From Microvirga terricola (GTDB lineage Bacteria; Pseudomonadota; Alphaproteobacteria; Rhizobiales; Beijerinckiaceae), in NCBI RefSeq assembly GCF_011777495.1, contig NZ_JAATJS010000005.1, forward strand, positions 123,634 to 187,633: DNA of 64,000 nucleotides, in the 5' to 3' direction. The notes under the pieces were generated by a model. It searched no databases and was not told the DNA's origin. It worked only from the letters and a program-made list of their open reading frames with translations. Within the stretch, counting starts at the first letter, position 1. Each line of letters starts with the position of its first letter. Positions 57,578 through 64,000 of the stretch are shown piece after piece. The position numbers and the translations under genes are program-made.

Positions 57578-58632
57578 GCGGCGTGATCGGCCGAGCGTCT
57601 GCCCCGGAGTTTCGCCGTAGGTGCGGCGGTAGAGGGCAGCGAACTCGCCCATGTGGCCGAAGCCGCAGGCAAGCGCCACGCCCGTCACGGTCATCAACGC
57701 CGGGTCGGCCTGGACCAGCGCCTGCCGGACATGACGCAGCCGCACCATACGCAGGAACGCCATGGGCGTCATAGCCCGATAGCTCTGAAACCCATTCTGC
57801 AGGCTGCGCGCGCTGACGCCGCCCGCCGCAGCGATATCGGCGAGCGACAGCGGCTCGGCGAAATGCGCTTCGATGTAGGCTTCCGCCCGCTTCACGTAGA
57901 ACGGCACGGCCGGCGATTGCGGCTCGAGGAGCGCGTCCGAATAGGCGTGGCGATGCGAGAGGAGAAAGCCTGTCAGCAACGACTGCTCGAATTGCCGCCC
58001 GGCGGCCGGTATATGCCGGATGAGTGCGTGCGGCTCCGACAATTCGGCCTCGGCATAGGCCAGGAGGCGCTGAAAACTTCGCCCTGCACCCGTTTCGATA
58101 TCCGCATCGACCGCGAAATCCACGAAGCCGGGGATGTCATAGCCGAGCAGCTCGGCGCAGCATTCCGCAAGCTTGCGGCGGTTCATGATCAGGACATGGT
58201 TGTCCGCATCCTTCGGGATCGTGATCCGACGCTCTGGGCCGGAGGTGAAGATGACCGCCCGATTTGGAGAGAAGGCGAAGGCATCACGGCCGATCGTCAG
58301 CTGGCTTGCTCCACCCAGCGTCGTCACGAAGGCCATCCGATCGTCGTCGCCTCCTCAGGAGCTTGCTGCGTTTCCACGTCCCGGCCCACATGGAGCCGGA
58401 AGATGCCGAGATCGAACTGGCCCCGAAAACCGAACATGCCACCGGCACGACCGTCTCGCGAGAGCGGCATGAGCTGCTGCGGCGAGACGAGCGTATTGAG
58501 CGCGTTCTCCAGCTCGTCGAGCTTGTTCGACTGCCAGGTGTGGTCGATCACCAGATCGCCCTCTGGCCTCTTTGGAGCGACCTCTGGTTCGGACGGCCCG
58601 GCGCTGGCCCGTGAAGCATCCTGCCGCGTCAT
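57572..58632 (-). pseudogene. AraC family regulator split by a one-base frameshift
   Basis: Two frames together make a normal AraC regulator. The first (ATG 58630-58632 to TGA at 58324) carries the start of an AraC_binding_2 domain, ending GIFRLHVGRDVETQQAPEE and then out-of-phase residues. The second (open from about 58356, shown by DDDRMAFVTTLGG) carries the rest of the domain and a full HTH_18 (LSLADIAAAGGVSARSLQNGF, VTGVALACGFGHMGEFAALYRRTYGETP). Loss of one G in the run around 58355-58362 explains the break. It is either a recent pseudogene or a sequencing error. Confidence 0.75.
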
Positions 58633-58641
58633 CCCGAGCAC

Positions 58642-59124
58642 ACTTCCGACTGGAGGTTGCCTTCAACGGCGGGTGAAGAAGAGCCTCCTGTCTGCTTGCC
58701 GGGCAGACCGTTCCGACGAGACATGATGCACAACCATCCAGAGACGCTTTGTAACAATAAAATTATTGCGCAATTCCGACAATGGCTGCGATTTTCCGAT
58801 TTTCGCAACGGCAGGTTCAGTGGTCAAACGCTAAAGTACGGGCGACCTGTGGACGCTGAGCTTCGAACCAGAATTTGCCGTCGGAAATCTGGAGACGATA
58901 ATGTTCGACAAAACGCCGAACGGCATCGAACAGAAAACAGCTTTGCAGATTGGGGCGTCGCGTTGGTACTTAGCGCACCCAATACCTATGAATATACGCA
59001 CAAAGCCCGCTTTTACATGCTCCGCGGGCGGATTTCCACCCGCACGCTTTCCTCCAGAGCGTAAAGGCAAGCGGCGCCCTGCTTCTCCGCAAGAGGGCGA
59101 CCGCCTTCGCCCGGCGCAGGCGGA
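58642..59124. other. Intergenic region without recognised gene
   Basis: About 480 bases, AT-richer than the flanks around 58740-58830. Frames of up to 135 codons exist on the plus strand but have no recognisable domain, no clear ribosome site and atypical codon use. It probably holds the AraC gene promoter and decayed sequence. Confidence 0.4.
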
Positions 59125-60933
59125 TCAGTGATTATCTCTCGGCACGCCGAAGGTTTGGGCGACCCGCTGGAATTTCATCGCAGGTTTCAGGGTCATGCCC
59201 TCTGACAATTGGTCGACCATGGAGCGTTGAATCTCCTGCCACGGCGTCTGGCTCGCGGGATAAGGATAGCCGCCTTTCGCTTCCAGATCCGCCCGGCGGC
59301 GGCGCAGTTCCTCGTCGGAAATCAAAATATCGGCGCTGCGTTTGTTGAGGTCGATGCGGATGCGGTCGCCCGTTTGAAGAAGCGCAAGCCCACCGCCCGC
59401 CGCCGCCTCCGGTGACGCATTAAGAATCGAAGGCGAGCCCGATGTCCCCGACTGACGTCCGTCGCCGATGCAGGGCAAGGCGAACACGCCGCGTTTGATG
59501 AGCACGCTCGGCGGCTGCATGTTCACCACCTCTGCTGCACCGGGATAACCGATGGGGCCCGCACCGCGCATGATAAGGATGGTGCGCTCGTCGATGTTGA
59601 GCGACGCATCGTCGATGCGGTGGTGATAATCCTCCGGCCCGTCGAACACCACGACACGACCTTCGAACGCATTGGGGTCGCTCGGGTTGCTGAGATAGCG
59701 ATCCTGAAATTCCTTGCTAATCACGGAGGTCTTCATGATCGCGGAGTCGAACAGCGTGCCCTTGAGATTGAGGAAGCCCGCCTTTTCCTTCAGCGGCTTG
59801 TCATAGGGCCGGATCACTTCGCGATCCCAGGTGAACTTGCCGCGGCAATTGTCGCCGATGGTGGCGCCGGCGCAGGTCGGCGCTCGCTCATGAATCTTTC
59901 CTGCCGCAATCAATTCGGCGATGACCGCCGGCAAGCCGCCGGCGCGGTAGTATTCCTCGCCCAGATAAGCGCCCGCCGGCTGCATGTTGACGAGCAGTGG
60001 AATCTCGAAGCCGATCTTCTCCCAATCATCGCAGGTGAGCGGCACGCCAATATGCTTGGCGATGGCGTTGATGTGGATCGGCGCGTTGGTGGAACCGCCG
60101 ATGGCTGCATTCGCGACGATGACGTTCTCGAACGCTTCACGCGTCATGATGTCGGACGGTTTCAGATCCTCCCACACCATTTCGACAATACGCTTACCCG
60201 TCTCGTAGGCCATCTGCCCGCGTTCGCGATAAGGCGCGGGAATCGCGGCTGAACCAGGCAGCGACATGCCCAGGGCTTCCGCCAGCGCATTCATGGTGGA
60301 GGCTGTGCCCATGGTATTGCAATGGCCGTCGGACGGCGCCGATGACGCGACGATGTCCATGAACTGCTCGTAGTCGATTTCGCCCGCAGCGTGGCGCTCG
60401 CGCGCCTTCCAGATGACGGTTCCCGATCCGGTTCGTTCACCGTGATACCAGCCGTTGAGCATGGGGCCGACATTCATCGAGATCGCCGGAAGGTTCACGG
60501 TCGCCGCCGCCATGAGGCAGGCGGGCGTGGTCTTGTCGCAACCGGTCAGCAGCACGACACCGTCGAGCGGATAGCCGTAAAGCACTTCGACGAGCGAGAG
60601 ATAAGAGAGGTTGCGGTCGAGGCAGGCGGTCGGGCGCTTGCCGGTTTCCTGAATCGGATGACACGGAAACTCGAAGGCGATGCCGCCAGCCGCCGTGATG
60701 CCCTCGCGCACGCGCTTCGCCAGCTCGAGGTGATGGCGGTTGCACGGCGAAAGATCCGAGCCCGTCTGCGCAATGCCAATGATCGGCTTCTTGCCCTGCA
60801 GCTCCTCCCGCGTCAGGCCATAGTTGAGGTAACGCTCCAGATAGAGCGCCGTCATGCCCGGATTGTCGGGATTGTCGAACCAAAGACGGGAGCGAAGCTG
60901 ATCCGGCGTGCGACGGTGAGGCCCTTCAACCAT
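59125..60933 (-). CDS. IlvD/Edd family sugar-acid dehydratase
   Basis: 602-residue iron-sulfur dehydratase. Cluster cysteines lie in [25 protein letters not shown] and [41 protein letters not shown] is the family core. The length and the start [27 protein letters not shown] match arabonate/xylonate-type dehydratases rather than IlvD. It would turn an aldonic acid into its 2-keto-3-deoxy form. A KDPG aldolase lies 1.5 kb away. The ATG has AAAGGA upstream. Extension to 61122 is not coding. Confidence 0.9.
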   Translation of the reverse strand: MVEGPHRRTPDQLRSRLWFDNPDNPGMTALYLERYLNYGLTREELQGKKPIIGIAQTGSDLSPCNRHHLELAKRVREGITAAGGIAFEFPCHPIQETGKRPTACLDRNLSYLSLVEVLYGYPLDGVVLLTGCDKTTPACLMAAATVNLPAISMNVGPMLNGWYHGERTGSGTVIWKARERHAAGEIDYEQFMDIVASSAPSDGHCNTMGTASTMNALAEALGMSLPGSAAIPAPYRERGQMAYETGKRIVEMVWEDLKPSDIMTREAFENVIVANAAIGGSTNAPIHINAIAKHIGVPLTCDDWEKIGFEIPLLVNMQPAGAYLGEEYYRAGGLPAVIAELIAAGKIHERAPTCAGATIGDNCRGKFTWDREVIRPYDKPLKEKAGFLNLKGTLFDSAIMKTSVISKEFQDRYLSNPSDPNAFEGRVVVFDGPEDYHHRIDDASLNIDERTILIMRGAGPIGYPGAAEVVNMQPPSVLIKRGVFALPCIGDGRQSGTSGSPSILNASPEAAAGGGLALLQTGDRIRIDLNKRSADILISDEELRRRRADLEAKGGYPYPASQTPWQEIQRSMVDQLSEGMTLKPAMKFQRVAQTFGVPRDNH

Positions 60934-61106
60934 TCCGCAATCCTTTCTGATGTCAGCCGATGACGGCGTCTTGATTTGAGCCGGTGGCTTGCCGGAAATC
61001 AATCGTCGGTCGACTCTGTCCGTTCCAGTTTCTAGCCACCCCTCCCAAGGGACGATCGGATGTCGACAGGCTGAGCTTCTGATTTTATTCGCAATGTATA
61101 AATATT

Positions 61107-61123
61107 GTTGCACATGTCGCAAC
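61107..61123. promoter_or_regulatory. Possible operator upstream of the dehydratase gene
   Basis: Short inverted repeat GTTGC (61107-61111) / GCAAC (61119-61123) with a 7-base spacer, next to an AT-rich TATAAATAT stretch. It lies between two divergent genes. Symmetry fits a GntR- or LacI-type dimer. Five-base arms alone are weak evidence. Confidence 0.25.
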
Positions 61124-61171
61124 GGGGCGCTTTGATCGCGAAGGGAACGGCTCCAACTTCGTCATACGGCC

Positions 61172-61762
61172 ATGATTCAAAAATTTGTCTGCCTTCCACT
61201 CTTTTTCGCCCTCAGCTTACCGGCATTCGCTGACGATTGCCCGACCGCGCAAACGGCAAAGCTCGGCTTTCTGCTTGAGAGGCCGGGGGCGCAAGCGGAA
61301 ATTCGCTTCACCTCCGACCATTTCGTTCACGCCGTCAACACCTTCGCGGGCGGCAAACGGCAGGATGCTCTCTATTATCGCGGGCTCTTCCTCGTCAGCC
61401 GTTTCGATGATACGGCCCGGACCATCAACGTGCCGCTGTCCGATCTGCGATCCATCTTTCCTCTCGACCTAACGACCCGGCGCGCTCTGACCTACGCTCC
61501 GGCGGATCCGACCAAAGCTGGCGCGCTTGTGTCGATCGAAATGACGGTGACGGGGCAGGAGCGCCTTCAGTTGGGCCCATGCACTTACAACGTGCTCGTC
61601 ATCCGCAACCGCTTTCTTAACGCGGAGGGGCGGGTCTTGTCCGAGCATACCGATCTCTATTCCCAGGATCTCAGCTTCATCCTAGCGAAGCGCTATGACG
61701 AACGCGGCGGCGTTCAGACGACCGTAAAGTATCAGAGCATCAAGCCCTTGAATCGCAGCTAA
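61172..61762 (+). CDS. Exported protein of unknown function
   Basis: 196-residue protein with a signal peptide (ends PAFAD) and an all-beta-looking mature part with two cysteines (DDCPT and LGPCTYNV) that may form a disulfide. The sequence from LFLVSRFD to YQSIKPLNRS is conserved-looking, but I cannot name the family. Divergent from the dehydratase gene. Confidence 0.75.
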   Translation: MIQKFVCLPLFFALSLPAFADDCPTAQTAKLGFLLERPGAQAEIRFTSDHFVHAVNTFAGGKRQDALYYRGLFLVSRFDDTARTINVPLSDLRSIFPLDLTTRRALTYAPADPTKAGALVSIEMTVTGQERLQLGPCTYNVLVIRNRFLNAEGRVLSEHTDLYSQDLSFILAKRYDERGGVQTTVKYQSIKPLNRS

Positions 61763-61849
61763 CGTGCCCGCCTGAACCCGATGCCCCGACGTGCTTTCGT
61801 TGGCCCGCGATTGGAACAAGGCGAAGCTGTCCACCACGCGGAATGGACA

Positions 61850-62443
61850 TCAGCTTAGTTTCTCTGCCATGTCGTCGATCTGTTTGCGCACAGTCGGATC
61901 GAGATCGAGAGCGTCGGCCAACCGATGGAGGAAGTCTCGTTCCTGAATCGTATCGGGGTCGATGGCGAGGCGCGCGGCGGCATAGACCTGCGCCGCCTTC
62001 TCGGGATCGTTCACGGCGTCGGAAATCTCATCCACATCTGCCGGGGACGCCAATTCGTCTTCCAGCCAGCTGCTCGCTTGAGGGTCAATTCCGCTCTCAA
62101 TCAACGCCTTCAGCAACAGCTCGTGCTCGCGCTTGTCGACGCGCCCATCGGCCGTCACTGCCGCCACCATGGTTCGCAGAAATAACAACGCGTCGTCTTC
62201 GGTGACCGAAACCGGATGGAATCGCGAGGTCTCGGGCGGCATGACGGAAGCCGGACCAGCGTCAGGTCCTCGCTCACCCTCGGTGCGGCGCGTATGGAAG
62301 AGCTGATAGGCAAGACCGCCGAGAAGCGCGAGGCCGCCGATCTTCGCGACGCGCCCTGCCCAGCCCCCGCGACCGCCGCCCTCGGTCGCTCCGACGACGG
62401 CGTCCAGCAGTTTCTTGTAGCTGATCACGGCGGCCTCCCACAT
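61850..62443 (-). CDS. DUF533 (TerB-like) membrane-associated protein
   Basis: 197-residue protein of the DUF533/YebE group. The N-terminus has a Gly/Ala-rich hydrophobic stretch (WAGRVAKIGGLALLGGLAYQLF). The C-terminal part is an all-helical TerB-like domain (LFLRTMVAAVTADGRVDKREHELLLKAL ... EKAAQVYAAARLAIDPDTIQERDFLHRLADALDL). The A-x-A-D-G-x-V-D pattern is the TerB-type metal site. Function unknown. Confidence 0.9.
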   Translation of the reverse strand: MWEAAVISYKKLLDAVVGATEGGGRGGWAGRVAKIGGLALLGGLAYQLFHTRRTEGERGPDAGPASVMPPETSRFHPVSVTEDDALLFLRTMVAAVTADGRVDKREHELLLKALIESGIDPQASSWLEDELASPADVDEISDAVNDPEKAAQVYAAARLAIDPDTIQERDFLHRLADALDLDPTVRKQIDDMAEKLS

Positions 62444-62490
62444 GTGTTCGAAGCCGAGCTAAGAAAACAACGGAGGCCTTGGCTTTTGGT

Positions 62491-63135
62491 TCATGCCGCC
62501 TTGCGGAGGCCGGATGCCTCGGCGGCGAGACGCCCGATCGCGGCAAAGTCCCCACTCTTCAGGGCCTCCCGCGGCGTGATCCACGTGCCGCCGACGCAGG
62601 GGACGTTGGATAGAGACAGATAAGACGGAGCGCTCGCAAGATCGATCCCACCGGTCGGGCAGAAGGTGAGCGTCGGCAGCGGTCCCTGGACGGACTTGAG
62701 CCATGCGGCTCCGCCCGACACGGCCGCCGGAAAGAATTTGAGGGCTTCAAAGCCAAGGCTCGCCAGCGTCATCGCTTCCGAAACGGTCGCGCAACCGGGC
62801 ATGACGGGTATCGCCGCCTCGCTCAGATGCTCGGCGAGCTGAACCGGGGTGCCGGGGGTGACAATGAATTTGGCGCCCGCGTCGATAACCTCGCTGATCT
62901 GGCTCCTATGCAGCACCGTCCCCGCCGCAACCACGGCGTCAGGCAGAGCCTTGGCGATGGCGTTGATCGCATCGAGCGCCTGCGGGGTTCGGAGTGTGAT
63001 CTCGATCGCCGGCAGCCCAGCCTCGAGAAGAGCATGGGCAAGATCGATGCTCGCCCGCGCATCATCGATGGTGACGACAGGGATCACGGGGGCAAGGCAG
63101 AGATAGCTTTGAAGCATGGCAAAGCGATCGGGCAC
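62491..63135 (-). CDS. eda: 2-dehydro-3-deoxy-phosphogluconate aldolase
   Basis: 214-residue class I aldolase of the KDPG/KDPGal family that splits 2-keto-3-deoxy-6-phosphogluconate into pyruvate and glyceraldehyde-3-phosphate. Glu45 (IEITLRTP) and the Schiff-base Lys133 (FEALKFFPA) are present, with GTVLHRSQISEVIDAGAKFIVTPG between. The C-terminal PTGGI binds phosphate. It is transcribed alone between DUF533 and DUF6794 genes, near the sugar-acid dehydratase. Confidence 0.94.
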   Translation of the reverse strand: MPDRFAMLQSYLCLAPVIPVVTIDDARASIDLAHALLEAGLPAIEITLRTPQALDAINAIAKALPDAVVAAGTVLHRSQISEVIDAGAKFIVTPGTPVQLAEHLSEAAIPVMPGCATVSEAMTLASLGFEALKFFPAAVSGGAAWLKSVQGPLPTLTFCPTGGIDLASAPSYLSLSNVPCVGGTWITPREALKSGDFAAIGRLAAEASGLRKAA

Positions 63136-63253
63136 TGCGGTAGTCTCCTCTCAATTTCACTAGCCGATCAAAGGCGGTGCAGAGGCGGTCATTCTACGAC
63201 TCATAATTCTCTCCAGCCTAAAGCCTTTGCCCGACAACTCGATTTTTGCATGC

Positions 63254-63637
63254 TTACTTTTGAAGCTTGGCCCAGACGGCCTCAATAATCTTCATTGAGG
63301 CATCGTCGGGATGGCAGGGCGCGCCGCACGCGGCCTTGATGAGCTCAGCATTCCCGCGCCAAAGTTCGTAGTGGTTACGAATTCCCGTTCCCCAGCCATG
63401 ATGAAAGAGGATGAGGCGATCCTTCTTTGTCTTTCGTAAAATCTCTTTGTTCTCGGCAGAAAGACGGGAAACCAAGTCATCGACCACGGCCTCCAGCTTG
63501 GTCGGCCAATTCCCCTGTTGAAGTGGAGTCAGAGCTTCTTCCGCGGAGCTTGGGCAAGCCGGAAACACCAAGGCGAGCACGAGCGCGGTGGCAAAAGCCG
63601 TCTGTGAGAAGCCGATAGTTAAAAGTCGAGTAATCAC
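63254..63637 (-). CDS. DUF6794-type exported protein
   Basis: 127-residue protein. A signal peptide ends around PSSAEE, followed by a domain of about 85 residues with WPTKLEAVVDDLVSRLSAENKEILRKT, LILFHHGWGTGIRNHYELWRGN and HPDDASMKIIEAVWAKL, the pattern of DUF6794. Function unknown. The conserved HHGWGTGIRN and two cysteines (ACGAPC) stand out. Confidence 0.82.
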   Translation of the reverse strand: MITRLLTIGFSQTAFATALVLALVFPACPSSAEEALTPLQQGNWPTKLEAVVDDLVSRLSAENKEILRKTKKDRLILFHHGWGTGIRNHYELWRGNAELIKAACGAPCHPDDASMKIIEAVWAKLQK

Positions 63638-63858
63638 ACCTCATCCCCTGCGGCTCGATATACTGCGGAGTCAATCTACGCACAGCAAGGGCCGCTATGG
63701 ATCTCGACAGACACTGTTTGCTGGGTTGGACAAGGAACAGTCGACACGATTTTATTACCTTTTGGTCAGCGTGGCGTGCTGGCGGGGATTATGGGACCTC
63801 GTTTTCCGTCCATTTTGGTGGTCGAAGACGTTTCATGGCTTGGGTCGGACGTCGCGGT

Positions 63859-64000
63859 TTAGAAGCACCAGGCGAGGGGAGCGAGGATCAGGGCGTTGAA
63901 GAGGGTGGGTCCGAAGTGTTGCCAGAGGAGCGCGCCGGTTGCGATGAGGCAGAGGGCTGCGGCGGCGGCCAGGGCTGCGGCGGCTTTGTGGTTCGGGTTT
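63859..64000 (-). CDS. Membrane protein, C-terminal part only
   Basis: Open frame running off the right edge. It ends ...LFNALILAPLAWCF at the TAA of 63859-63861. The visible 46 residues include an Ala/Leu-rich helix and a second short hydrophobic segment. The family cannot be named from this part. Confidence 0.5.
   Translation of the reverse strand, partial: NPNHKAAAALAAAAALCLIATGALLWQHFGPTLFNALILAPLAWCF

Noticed and set aside
58657..59064. 135-codon frame in the gap before the dehydratase gene
   Set aside because: No recognisable family, no ribosome site, and composition unlike neighbouring genes.
63588..63899. 103-codon plus-strand frame near the right edge
   Set aside because: It overlaps the DUF6794 signal peptide and the truncated membrane gene on the other strand and shows no domain.

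Overview
The window is chromosomal DNA of an alphaproteobacterium, most likely of the order Hyphomicrobiales (Rhizobiales). The evidence is the gene set: CpdR, KdsD, type III ornithine decarboxylase with homospermidine synthase, a cysteine-less bL36, a one-chain indolepyruvate ferredoxin oxidoreductase, an HWE-family histidine kinase and a DUF1036-pyk pair. RNA elements of rhizobial type support this: a probable alpha-r8/MmgR sRNA, a ROSE-type thermometer and a candidate speF-like leader. The DNA is uniformly GC-rich core genome. I see no prophage, insertion sequence, CRISPR array or defence island.

Layout. 1-9,050: DUF1036 protein and pyruvate kinase, a TPR lipoprotein-like or periplasmic protein, bL36, tRNA-Val, CpdR, an N-formylglutamate amidohydrolase, a small RNA, HisN, a lysophospholipase-like hydrolase, a small heat-shock protein behind an RNA thermometer, and threonine aldolase. 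9,050-15,200: glutamate synthase (gltB, gltD). 15,200-25,000: a GDSL hydrolase, a lytic transglycosylase, GalU, KdsD, an NfeD/SPFH pair, ferrochelatase and a large HWE sensor kinase. 25,000-34,600: a Tat-exported 5'-nucleotidase overlapping ung, the IorAB fusion, a DUF1007/NicO metal exporter pair and a gamma-glutamyltransferase-like protein. 34,700-38,700: a TRAP-TAXI transporter (solute-binding protein, fused permease, DUF1850). 38,800-40,400 and 50,200-51,800: two Tat-exported OpgG/OpgD-type glucan proteins. 40,500-45,700: a zinc-uptake operon starting with an unannotated 49-residue His-rich membrane protein, followed by a COG0523 GTPase, a WD40 protein and a small conserved protein. 46,150-50,000: a polyamine cluster (hss, GNAT, odc) with a long structured leader. 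51,860-54,530: a NitT/TauT-type ABC importer. 54,700-64,000: MarR regulator, EamA transporter, TfoX-C protein, 2-hydroxyacid dehydrogenase, a frameshifted AraC regulator, a sugar-acid dehydratase (IlvD/Edd), a DUF533 protein, KDPG aldolase, a DUF6794 protein and a truncated membrane protein.

The most interesting signals lie between the genes: an intrinsic terminator that contains the start codon of the next gene (2637-2676), the sRNA at about 4485-4580, an orphan terminator before galU, a terminator inside the TRAP operon, several strong operator-like palindromes, and the ornithine decarboxylase leader, which has two competing hairpins before a T-run. I found no clear wholly new multi-gene system. 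The best candidate for an undescribed component is the small His-rich protein that opens the zinc operon.
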